From: Bacillota bacterium | GTDB taxonomy: Bacteria > Bacillota > Clostridia > Acetivibrionales > DSM-1351 | DNA: 64,000 nt | Reading direction: 5' to 3' | Assembly (NCBI GenBank): GCA_023400235.1 | Contig: JAEXFI010000039.1 | Coordinates: 69,635-133,634, forward strand | Shown here: one piece after another, positions 28,471 through 38,000 of the stretch | How positions within the stretch are numbered: position 1 is the first letter of the stretch | Layout: every line of letters starts with the position of its first letter | Notes under the pieces: model-generated | The model's input: only the letters and a program-made list of their open reading frames with translations | Told to the model about the DNA's origin: nothing | Databases searched by the model: none | Position numbers and translations under genes: made by a program

Positions 28471-29391
28471 ATGAAACTAGGTAATAGAAATCTTAGCGCA
28501 GAAAATATCATTTTTACAACTTTAAATTCCACTTTCCTGATCCTTCTCTCAGTGGCAATGGTTTATCCCATGCTTAATACGCTTGCCATATCCTTTAACG
28601 AAGGTATGGATACGGTTCGCGGGGGCATATATTTATGGCCGAGAATATTCTCTCTCCAGAATTATCGTGTTGTTTTCAACATGGATACCATTTATGGAGC
28701 GTTTATGATAAGTGTTCTTAAGACTATAGTTATAGTCATAACAAACCTGTTCTTTACTTCCATGCTGGCTTATGCACTTAGCCGCAAGGAATATATCCTG
28801 AGAAAGTCAGTAACGGTAATCTTTGTTATGACCATGTATTTTAACGCAGGTTTGATACCTAACTATATGCTCATAAGAGATCTTAACATGATAAATACCT
28901 TTTCAGTATATTGGGTACCAAATATTATAAGTGCGTTTAACCTTATAGTAATACGTACTTATATAAAGTCAATTCCTGAAAGCTTTATAGAATCAGCTAA
29001 AATTGACGGTGCACGTGAATTCAGAATATTCCTGCAGATTATCCTGCCGCTATGTGTTCCAACACTTGCCACCATTGCTCTTTTTGTAGCTGTTGGCTCA
29101 TGGAACTCCTGGTTTGATACCTTCCTGTACAATTCAGGACGTCAGGAATTATCCACACTGCAATATGAGCTTCAGAAGCTGCTGGCCAGTGCCATGAATG
29201 CAGGTAATACTGCGGGAGCTACGGGCGGAGGCGCCAATTCGGCAGCTCAGTCCGGAGTCAGCAATGTAACCACGCCGCAGTCAATCCGAGCGGCAATTAC
29301 CATAGTAGCTGCTGTGCCAATCCTTGTGGTTTATCCGTTCCTGCAAAGATATTTTGTAAACGGACTTGCATTGGGAGGAGTTAAGGAATAA
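28471..29391 (+). CDS. ABC sugar transporter permease, LplC/YtcP type
   Basis: This 306-residue partner permease has six predicted helices and the EAA-type loop ESAKIDGAREFRIFLQIILP. It starts 14 bp after the first permease with a GGGGGGAGAG ribosome site. A Gly/Ala/Ser/Asn-rich insertion at about 245-265 lies in the last extracytoplasmic loop; it is longer than usual. The gene ends with FVNGLALGGVKE, the conserved ending of this subgroup, and is followed by a hairpin at 29406-29442. Confidence 0.93.
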   Translation: MKLGNRNLSAENIIFTTLNSTFLILLSVAMVYPMLNTLAISFNEGMDTVRGGIYLWPRIFSLQNYRVVFNMDTIYGAFMISVLKTIVIVITNLFFTSMLAYALSRKEYILRKSVTVIFVMTMYFNAGLIPNYMLIRDLNMINTFSVYWVPNIISAFNLIVIRTYIKSIPESFIESAKIDGAREFRIFLQIILPLCVPTLATIALFVAVGSWNSWFDTFLYNSGRQELSTLQYELQKLLASAMNAGNTAGATGGGANSAAQSGVSNVTTPQSIRAAITIVAAVPILVVYPFLQRYFVNGLALGGVKE

Positions 29392-29405
29392 TTTTTAAAA
29401 GGCTT

Positions 29406-29442
29406 AGCTGCACCTCTGGGGTTTTTCCTCACAGGTGCAGCT
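29406..29442 (+). terminator. Hairpin after the permease pair
   Basis: A perfect 10-bp stem (AGCTGCACCT with AGGTGCAGCT) is followed by only a weak T tract, so it may terminate poorly or protect the 3' end. Confidence 0.55.
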
Positions 29443-29771
29443 TTAGCAAGATATTTTAGCCGTAAGGAATATAATACTTTGTTTGCAGGAATTACGTTCA
29501 GGAATGCTGCTGACGAAATACCTGTTTATCTCACTTCTCCCTTCAGGGACTTGAAAAACTGGCCATTGCTTTGGATGACCAGCATAAGCGAAAAAATAAT
29601 AATCTTTTGACAATATCACAAACTTTTAACACTTAATAAATAAAAACTAAATAATTGACCGTTAAAAATATAATCATATAGTCAATTATGGTTGATTTCA
29701 GCCAGCAGTAATTGATTTGTATTCTTGGAATTTGTAATAATACTTTAGTTTTTATGAAAGGGATAATTCAT
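29443..29771 (+). promoter_or_regulatory. Intergenic region with GH8 promoter and palindromic operator candidate
   Basis: A promoter TTGACC (29655-29660), 16-bp spacer, TATAGT (29677-29682) faces the GH8 gene. A perfect 9-bp inverted repeat, ATAATTGAC (29651-29659) and GTCAATTAT (29681-29689), starts 30 bp apart and overlaps both boxes, as an operator would. Upstream, 29437-29610 is an open frame without a start codon, ending WMTSISEKIIIF; it may be a gene remnant, but I do not recognise it. Confidence 0.45.
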
Positions 29772-30923
29772 ATGCCGCACGCCTTTAAAACCGGCAGTTA
29801 TTCGAATCTTTTCACTCTCTATGGTTATACCGAAAGCGACGTACAGCAACGTGTCTCAGACATTTTTGAAGTGTTGTTTTTTGGAAGTGACGATCAACGT
29901 ATTTATCATGAAACAGGCGAAGACATGGGTTATCTTGTGGATACCGGAAATCTTGATGTCAGATCGGAAGGGCAGAGCTACGGTATGATGATTGCCCTCC
30001 AAATGGGCCGCAAGGATATTTTTGATCGGATATGGAAATGGACAAGAACTTATATGTACCTTGACAAGGGCGCCTACCAAGGTTATTTTGGCTGGTCTGC
30101 ACAGTTTGACGGCAGACGGAACTCAAACGGCCCGGCCCCGGACGGGGAGGAGTATTTTGCCATGGCTCTGTTGTTTGCCGGCAGACGCTGGGGGGATGGT
30201 GAGGGTATATTCAATTATGCTCAGGAGGCCAGAAATATCCTCCATCACATGGTTCATAAGAAAAGAGACCCCATGTTTGACCCTGAAACCAAGCTGATAC
30301 GTTTTATTCCAAGCTGCAATTTTTCCGATCCCTCATACCATCTTCCTCATTTTTATCAGTTGTTTGCATTATGGGGAAATCCGGCTGACTCTGACTTTTT
30401 CAGAGAAGCCGCAAAACTGAGCCGGGAATATCTTAAGAAGGCCTGTCATATAAAAACGGGACTGTCGGCGGAGTATGCCGATTATGACGGAACACCTCAC
30501 AACAGGTCAAATCATCATTTGTTTTACAGTGATGCTTACCGGACTGCGGCTAATATTGCTCTTGATTATGAATGGTTTGCAGAAGATGACTGGGCCTGCG
30601 AACAGGCTGAAAATATTCAGGAATTTTTCGGAAGAACCGTAAGAGGCAAAGAAAATCTGGTATACCATATTGATGGCACGCCTGTTACCAATGCAAAAGA
30701 ATTGGTTCGGGAGGTAGATGGCACACCGGCAGGGGTCTTGCACCCGCTGGGCTTGCTTGCTACGCTGGCGCAGGCTTCGCTGGCCTCTCAGGGAGATTTC
30801 CGGGAGCATTATGTCAGAAAATTCTGGGAGCAGCCTTTGAGAACCGGAAACAGAAGATATTACGATAATGTGTTGTATTTCTTTGCATTGCTTGCATTAA
30901 GCGGAAACTACCGTGTCTGGTGA
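29772..30923 (+). CDS. GH8 reducing-end xylose-releasing exo-oligoxylanase (Rex)
   Basis: This 383-residue GH8 protein has no signal peptide and is therefore cytosolic. Overall sequence resembles Rex enzymes (EC 3.2.1.156), which remove xylose from the reducing end of xylo-oligosaccharides. The likely general acid is Glu 66 in DVRSEGQSYGMM, and the base is Asp 254 in HLFYSDAYRTAAN. Aromatic subsites such as AYQGYFGWSAQFDG follow the family. ATG 29772 lies after AAGGGAT; the in-frame start 20 codons upstream has no site. It follows the importer and precedes the first xylanase by 51 bp without a terminator, so imported oligosaccharides are its likely substrate. Confidence 0.9.
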   Translation: MPHAFKTGSYSNLFTLYGYTESDVQQRVSDIFEVLFFGSDDQRIYHETGEDMGYLVDTGNLDVRSEGQSYGMMIALQMGRKDIFDRIWKWTRTYMYLDKGAYQGYFGWSAQFDGRRNSNGPAPDGEEYFAMALLFAGRRWGDGEGIFNYAQEARNILHHMVHKKRDPMFDPETKLIRFIPSCNFSDPSYHLPHFYQLFALWGNPADSDFFREAAKLSREYLKKACHIKTGLSAEYADYDGTPHNRSNHHLFYSDAYRTAANIALDYEWFAEDDWACEQAENIQEFFGRTVRGKENLVYHIDGTPVTNAKELVREVDGTPAGVLHPLGLLATLAQASLASQGDFREHYVRKFWEQPLRTGNRRYYDNVLYFFALLALSGNYRVW

Positions 30924-30974
30924 AACAGATGCGTTAGTAAATAGATGTTTAAGATTTAGAGGAGGCGATTTGAT

Positions 30975-33900
30975 TTGAGAATGAGTAAGTTTTTAAATTG
31001 GAGAAAGGGGATAGCGCTACTACTGACGCTTGCCTTGTTTTTTTCAATTGTGCCTTTGACAAGTTTTGTCAAGGCCGAAACTGATACTGTTTATCATGAA
31101 TCTTTTGCAGATGGTGCCGGAAAGGCTGAACAGTCAGGAGGTGCAAGCCTGACTGCTGTTCAGAAAGCTTTTGACGGGAATTCTGACGGAAAAGCTTTAT
31201 ATGTGAGCAAGCGGGCAAACAACTGGGACGCCGCTGACTTCAAATTCAGCGATATTGGTCTTGTAAATGGAAAAACCTATACTATAACGGTTATAGGGTA
31301 TGTGGATTCCAATGAGAAAGTACCGGCCGGGGCTCAGGCTTTTCTTCAGACCGTGGATAGCTATGCGTGGCTGGCAGGGGTGGATTTTGCAGCCGGTAAG
31401 CCATTTACTCTGACTGGAAAGTATACAGTAGATACATCAAAGGACTCAAAATTAAGAGTTCAGTCAAATGACAACGGAAAAACCGTTCCATTTTACATAG
31501 GGGACATACTGATAACCAGTGAAAAAGCTGCTGCCGACAGTTCAACGGGAACTGCTGCAGAAAAGGAAATATATCATGAAACTTTTGCAAGCGGTGTTGG
31601 TAAGGCCGCCCAGGCAGGCGGAGCAAGCCTTTCTGCAGTAAGTGACAAGTCTTTTGACGGTAACACCGATGGGAAAGCTTTGTACATAAGCAAAAGAGCA
31701 AACAATTGGGATGCGGCTGATTTTAATTTCAGCGATATTGGGTTGGTAAACGGAAAAACCTACAATATTACTGTTAAAGGTTTCGTAGATTCCAAGGAGA
31801 CAATACCCGCCGGGGCACAAGCCTTCCTTCAGACCGTAGACAGCTATGCATGGCTTGCGGGCTCTGATTTTGCAGCAGGGAAAGCATTTACCCTGACTGG
31901 GAAATACACGGTAGATACCTCCAAAGACTCAAAGCTGCGGATTCAGTCAAATGACAACGGAAAAACCGTGCCCTTTTATGTAGGAGATATTCTCATTACC
32001 GAAGCTATATCGGCGGACACTGGCAATACTTCTAACGGACCGGCCGCTGAAACCTTTAAGACCATAACCTTTGAGGACAATACCGCAGGTGGTTTTGAAG
32101 GCAGAGCGGGTACTGAAACCTTGACGGTTACAAAGGAAGTAAATCATACCGACAAGGGTGCTTATGCCTTAAAGGTCAAGGGAAGAGCCAGCACCTGGCA
32201 CGGCCCTTCACTGCATGTTGAAAAATATGTAGACCAGGGCGGCGAGTATAAGGTTACTGCATGGGTCAAGCTAATAGAACCTGCCAGCACACAGCTTCAG
32301 CTTTCAACTCAGGTTGGAAACGGCGGAAGTGCAAATTACATAACTCTTTCTGCTAAAAACATAAATACTTCAGACGGTTGGGTGAAGTATGAGGGTACTT
32401 ATCGCTACAACAATGTTTCCAGCGAATATCTTACAATATATGTTGAAAGTTCAAGCGATGCAACCGCATCTTTCTATATTGACGATATCAGCTTTGAAAA
32501 CACGGGAGCAGGTAAGATTTCCATACAGAAGGATTTAACCCCTGTGAAGGATGTGTACAGCAAAGACTTCCTGATTGGAAATGCCATATCGGCGGAAGAT
32601 CTTGAAGGAGTGAGGCTTGAGCTTTTAAAGAAGCATTTTAATGTTGCAACTGCAGGAAATGCCATGAAGCCTGATGCTCTTCAGGGCACTAAGGGTAAAT
32701 TCACTTTTGAGGAAGCCGACAAGCTTGTGGACAAGGTGCGGGCAGAAGGTCTGAAGATGCACGGCCATACCCTGGTATGGCATCAGCAGTCCCCGGCCTG
32801 GATGAACACAAAGACCGATGCAAAAGGGCAGACTGTGTATCTGGGACGTAAAGAGGCACTTACAAATTTGAAGACTCATATTAAGACCGTTGTGGAGCAC
32901 TTCGGAAATAAAGTCATTTCATGGGATGTAGTGAATGAAGGAATGAACGACAATCCAACTAATCCTACAAATTGGAAGGGCTCATTGCGCCAGAGTCCAT
33001 GGTACATGTCCGTAGGCTCCGATTATGTGGAACAGGCCTTCCTGGCTGCCAGAGAAGTTCTTGACAAACATCCTGACTGGAATATCAAGCTGTATTACAA
33101 TGATTACAACCTTGATAATCAGAATAAATCCAAGGCAGTTTACAACATGGTCAAGGAAATAAATGACAGGTACAAGAAGACCCATAAGGGCAAGCTGCTT
33201 ATTGACGGTATTGGTATGCAGGGACATTACAACATCTCAACCAACCCTACAAATGTGCAGTTGTCATTGGAAAGATTTATTTCCCTGGGTGTGGAAGTAA
33301 GTATTACAGAGCTTGATGTCCAGGCAGGAAGTGACTTCAAACTTACAGACAAGATTTCTGAGGCTCAGGGCTACTTGTATGCACAGCTGTTCAAGATATT
33401 CAAGGCTCATTCCAAGAATATAGCGCGTGTTACAATTTGGGGGATGGATGACGGTACAAGCTGGAGATCCTCCACAAATCCTCTGCTGTTTGATAAGAAT
33501 CTCCAGGCAAAGCCGGCGTATTACGGTGTGCTTGATCCTGATAAATTCATGAAGGAGCACAAGCCTGCCACGCCAGCAAACGCCAAGACTTCAACAGCTA
33601 AATATGCCACTCCTAAAATAGACGGAAAAATAGATGCAGTCTGGAAGAATGCAGCTACTATTCCTGTTAACCAATATCAGATGGCATGGCAGGGGGCCAG
33701 CGGAACTGCAAAGGTTCTCTGGGACAGCAAGAACCTTTATGTCCTGATACAGGTCAGTGACTCACAGCTGGATAAAAAGAGTGCAAATGCCTGGGAGCAA
33801 GACTCAGTAGAGGTATTTCTTGATGAAAATAACGGCAAGACCTCCTTCTATCAGGAGGATGACGGACAGTACAGAGTAAACTTCAAGAATGAAAAAACCT

Positions 33901-34151
33901 TTAATCCGTCAAGTATTTCAAAAGGCTTTGTATCCTCTGTTAAAGTATCCGGTACAAGCTACACTGTTGAGATGAAGATTCCTTTTAAAACCATAAAAGC
34001 AAGCAATAACAAAAAGCTTGGGTTTGATGTACAGATCAATGATGGCAAGAACGGTGCCCGCCAGAGTGTGGCAACCTGGAACGATACAACCGGAAACGGT
34101 TATCAGGACACATCTGTATATGGTGTGCTTACTCTCACCGGTAAAAAGTAA
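30975..34151 (+). CDS. GH10 endo-xylanase 1, free secreted form (repeats-CBM22-GH10-CBM9)
   Basis: This 1058-residue enzyme starts with a TTG after GAGGAGGCGA, as do its two paralogs. Domains: signal peptide (about 1-34), two near-identical CBM22/CBM4_9-like repeats of about 140 residues (36-177 and 195-340), a third CBM22 (about 363-513), GH10 (about 518-862), and CBM9 (about 872-1058). Catalytic Glu 655 (SWDVVNEG, acid/base) and Glu 779 (ITELDVQ, nucleophile) are intact. It cuts beta-1,4-xylan outside the cell. There is no dockerin or SLH domain, so it should be released. The gene follows GH8 after 51 bp, probably in one transcript, and is followed by the tandem array. Confidence 0.95.
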   Translation: MRMSKFLNWRKGIALLLTLALFFSIVPLTSFVKAETDTVYHESFADGAGKAEQSGGASLTAVQKAFDGNSDGKALYVSKRANNWDAADFKFSDIGLVNGKTYTITVIGYVDSNEKVPAGAQAFLQTVDSYAWLAGVDFAAGKPFTLTGKYTVDTSKDSKLRVQSNDNGKTVPFYIGDILITSEKAAADSSTGTAAEKEIYHETFASGVGKAAQAGGASLSAVSDKSFDGNTDGKALYISKRANNWDAADFNFSDIGLVNGKTYNITVKGFVDSKETIPAGAQAFLQTVDSYAWLAGSDFAAGKAFTLTGKYTVDTSKDSKLRIQSNDNGKTVPFYVGDILITEAISADTGNTSNGPAAETFKTITFEDNTAGGFEGRAGTETLTVTKEVNHTDKGAYALKVKGRASTWHGPSLHVEKYVDQGGEYKVTAWVKLIEPASTQLQLSTQVGNGGSANYITLSAKNINTSDGWVKYEGTYRYNNVSSEYLTIYVESSSDATASFYIDDISFENTGAGKISIQKDLTPVKDVYSKDFLIGNAISAEDLEGVRLELLKKHFNVATAGNAMKPDALQGTKGKFTFEEADKLVDKVRAEGLKMHGHTLVWHQQSPAWMNTKTDAKGQTVYLGRKEALTNLKTHIKTVVEHFGNKVISWDVVNEGMNDNPTNPTNWKGSLRQSPWYMSVGSDYVEQAFLAAREVLDKHPDWNIKLYYNDYNLDNQNKSKAVYNMVKEINDRYKKTHKGKLLIDGIGMQGHYNISTNPTNVQLSLERFISLGVEVSITELDVQAGSDFKLTDKISEAQGYLYAQLFKIFKAHSKNIARVTIWGMDDGTSWRSSTNPLLFDKNLQAKPAYYGVLDPDKFMKEHKPATPANAKTSTAKYATPKIDGKIDAVWKNAATIPVNQYQMAWQGASGTAKVLWDSKNLYVLIQVSDSQLDKKSANAWEQDSVEVFLDENNGKTSFYQEDDGQYRVNFKNEKTFNPSSISKGFVSSVKVSGTSYTVEMKIPFKTIKASNNKKLGFDVQINDGKNGARQSVATWNDTTGNGYQDTSVYGVLTLTGKK

Positions 34152-34159
34152 TATTTGCA

Positions 34160-34610
34160 ATTACCTGTATTAACCTGTTAAGCTGCAATACCTGTAGAAA
34201 ACTGTAGCAAAGTATTAACCTGTTAACTGCAACACCTGTAGAAACCTGTAGCAAAGTATTAACCTGTTAAACTGCAATACCTGTAGAAAACCGTAGCAAA
34301 GTATTAACCTGTTAACTGCAACACCTGTAGAAACCTGTAGCGAAGTATTAACCTGTTAAACTGCAATACCTGTAGTAAACCGGCAGTAAAGTATTAACCT
34401 GTTTAAACTGCAATAGCTGTAGTAAACCGCAGTAAAGTATTAACCTGTTTAAACTGCAATACCTGTAGAAACCTGTAGTAAAGTATTAACCTGTTAAACT
34501 GTAATACCTGCAGTAAACCGGCAGTAAAGTATTAACCTGTTTAAACTGCAATACCTGTAGTAAACCTGTAGCGAAGTATTAACCTGTTAAAATGCAATGC
34601 CTGTTAAGTA
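34160..34610 (+). repeat. Tandem array of about 10 copies of a 44-47 bp unit
   Basis: The core ATTAACCTGTT recurs at 34169, 34214, 34258, 34303, 34347, 34393, 34439, 34485, 34531 and 34578, giving periods 45, 44, 45, 44, 46, 46, 46, 46, 47. The rest of each unit reads like CTGCAATACCTGTAGAAAACC then GTAGCAAAG. The first four units alternate between two forms, an 89-bp higher-order dimer. Units are contiguous with no spacers. All frames contain stops, so it is non-coding. It begins right after the xylanase 1 stop. Confidence 0.92.
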
Positions 34611-35015
34611 ATAAAATGTAGCAAAACTGCCAGCAGTGGCCGTCGTGGGGAGATATGACATGGGGGCGGCCACTGCTGTAGCAGCACCTATGCTATATAG
34701 CACAGTTTTTAAAGCCAATCCGGGATATTAATAGAGTACTTATTTTTAATTATTTCTCTGTAATAACTTACATCAACTACATCAACGCAGAAGTCTTATA
34801 ATTTTGGCACAATTCAAACCGCGTAATAAAATGACTTCATGTCTGCAGCCTTAGTTTAATCAACTTGAAAAATTGAATAAATATGAAAATTGGGTTATTC
34901 CAGGCTGGGAACGACATTATGTAAACCGAGAAGGCCTGCAGCAATGTCGGATAGAGAAAACTACCGTATTTTTATACGTTAGTATATATAGGATAATTTA
35001 GAGGAGGCGAGTTAT
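34611..35015 (+). promoter_or_regulatory. Intergenic region before xylanase 2, with strong hairpin
   Basis: A perfect 12-bp inverted repeat (34631-34642 and 34667-34678; CAGCAGTGGCCG) encloses a 24-nt G-rich loop but has no T tract. It is followed by the palindrome TGCTATATAGCA (34691-34702) and CAGTTTTT, so the combined structure may end the xylanase 1 transcript. Beyond 34710 the region is AT-rich, with no clear promoter. AGAGGAGGCGA precedes the TTG start at 35016. Confidence 0.5.
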
Positions 35016-38000
35016 TTGAGTAGTACGATTGTAAAAAAATTTAGGAAGGCAGTTTCATTATTACTGGTGCTGTGCCTGGTATTCACATTAATACCGGTTA
35101 ACAGTGTAGTAAAGGCTGCGACGGTGACGGTCTACCATGAGGACTTTGCAGCGGGGATAGGTGCTGCAACCCAGTCGGGAGGCGCAAGCCTGACACAGGT
35201 CAGTGATAAGGTCTTTGATGGGAATGACGATGGGAAGGCTTTGTATGTGGAGAATCGAGAAAATAGTTGGGATGCAGTTGATTTCAGTTTCAGTGCATTA
35301 GAACTGGAAAATGCTAAAACCTATAGTATCACAATTACAGGGTACATTGATTCAAGTGTTTCAAGTGTAACTCCAGGGGCATTGATAGTTGCACAGCCTG
35401 TTAAGCCGTCCACAGACAAATATGGGAATTATTTGGGCCAGGCGACAGTGATAACTGGATCAGCATTTACAATAACAACCCAGTATACAGCTGATACAAG
35501 TACATATGACAGAATTAGAATTCAGTCTGATGATAAAGGTGCAAATGTGCCCTTCTATATCGGGGATATACTTATTACCACTGACAGTACACCCTCGACA
35601 CCGACAGTAAGTGAAGTATATCACGAGACCTTTGAGGAAGGTATTGGAGGTGCGACGCAATCAGGTGGAGCAAGTTTGAGCCAGGTCAGCGATAAGGTTT
35701 TTGACGGAAATGCTGACGGGAAGGCTTTGTATGTGGAAAAGAGAGAAAATAGTTGGGATGCAGTTGATTTCAGTCTTAGTACGTTAAAACTTAAAAATGG
35801 TAAGACTTATAATATAACTATCAAAGGCTATATTGATGAAAATGTGACAAGTGTAACTCCAGGAGCATTGATAGTGGCACAGCCCGTTAAGCCGTCTACA
35901 AACCAATATGGGAATTACTTGGGTCAGGCTATAGTGACAACTGGAGCAGCATTTAACATCGCCACTCAGTATACAGCTGATACAAGTACATATGACAGAA
36001 TTAGAATCCAGTCTGATGATAAAGGAGCAACTGTTCCCTTCTATATCGGAGACATACTGATTACTATTGATGGGGGCGGCACAGAAGAACCTACTCCCCC
36101 TGAGGAGCCTGCTAAAGCTTTTACAACTTTAACATTTGAAGATAATACAAATGGAGGCTTTGTTCCTAGAGGTGGAGTTGAAACTCTTACTGTAACAAAT
36201 GAGCAAAACCATACAACAGGCGGTGCGCTTTCATTAAAGGTTGAAGGCCGAAATGAAGGCTGGCATGGACCATCATTAAGCATAATAGATTACGTAAATT
36301 CCGGCTGTAAATACAAATTCTCAATGTGGGTAAAGATGTCCAGCCCGTCCAGTGCTGAATTGCAGCTTTCCACACAGGTGGGAGGGTCATCCTACAATAA
36401 TATCAGCAAGGTAACGGCTGCGGATGACAAATGGTCCCAGATTGAGGGTACATACACCTATAACAGTGTTTCCAGCGGAACGGTGACACTATATGTGGAG
36501 AGCTCAACAACTTCGGCAGCTTTTTATATTGATGATATCAGTATTGAAAAGGTAGAAGCTCCTCCAATAGTAATTCAAAAGGATTTAACTCCAATAAAAG
36601 ATGTATATGAGGATGATTTCCTCATTGGAAATGCAGTAGCTCCATCCGAGCTTGAAGGGTCAAGCTTTGAACTTTTGAAGCACCATTTCAATGTTATTAC
36701 TGCGGGAAATGACATGAAGCCGGATGCACTTCAGAAAACAAAGGGTGTATTTACCTATGGCACTGCTGATTCAATGATTCAAAAAGCCCATGCAAACGGG
36801 ATGGAGGTGCACGGGCATGTGCTGGTGTGGCACCAACAGACACCTGCGTGGATGAACACGACAACCGGAGGTGTGGTACTGTCACGGGAGGAAGCACTTG
36901 AGAATATGACTGAGCACATAAAAAATGTTGTTCAGCATTTCGGCAACCAGGTTATTTCCTGGGATGTAGTCAATGAAGCCATGGGTGACAATCCTTCAAA
37001 TCCGTCCGACTGGCGCAGTTCCCTGCGAGGTGACTCAAACTGGGGTAAGGCCATAGGGCCTGACTATATAGAACAGGCATTCCTGGCTGCAAGAGAGGTT
37101 ATTGACCAGAATGGCTGGAATATAAAGCTTTATTATAATGACTACAATGAGGACAATAAAAATAAAGCCGATGCCATATATAATATGGTTAACGAAATAA
37201 ATACCAGATATGCTGAGGACCATCCCGGAAAGCTTCTTATAGAAGGGATAGGCATGCAGGCACACTATAATAAGTCCACCAAGCCGGAGAATGTAGAAGC
37301 CTCCTTGAAGAAGTTTATTTCTCTTGGAGTTGAGATCAGTGTCACCGAGCTGGATATTCAGGCTGGAAGTAATAATACTCTAGATGCCAAGGAGGCAAAT
37401 ATCCAGGCGTACTTGTATGGCAATTTGATGAAAATATTCAAGAATTATTCCGACAGCATAAGCAGAGTTACTATCTGGGGTTTGGATGACCCTCATAGCT
37501 GGAGAGCCAGCAGCAGCCCTTTGCTGTTTGACGAGGCTATGCAAGCGAAGCCTGCCTATTATGCCGTAGTAGACCCGGATAAGTATATGTCTGAGCATGA
37601 GCCGCCTCCATCGGTGCAAATCAATGAAGCAACGGCAGCGTACGGAACACCTGTAATTGATGGGAATCTGGACAGCATATGGAATAAGGCGGAGGAAATA
37701 TCGCTTGGCCTATTCAGCGGTGCATGGAAATATGCAACGGGAAAAACGAAGGTTCTTTGGGATGACAGCAATTTATATGTTTTAACACAGGTCAGCGACA
37801 CACTGCTGAATAAGGATAGTGCAGATGCCTGGCAGCAGGACTCTGTGGAGGTCTTTGTAGATGAAAACAACGGCAAAACATTAAGCTATGAAGATGATGA
37901 CGGCCAGTACAGGGTAAACTATGATAATGAAACAAGCTTTAATCCGTCACGTATGTCGGCAGGCTTTGAATCGGCAACTAAAGTAATGGGTACTAATTAT

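Noticed and set aside
34160..34610. Possible CRISPR array
   Set aside because: Units are contiguous, similar along their whole length and lack unique spacers; no cas gene is in the window.
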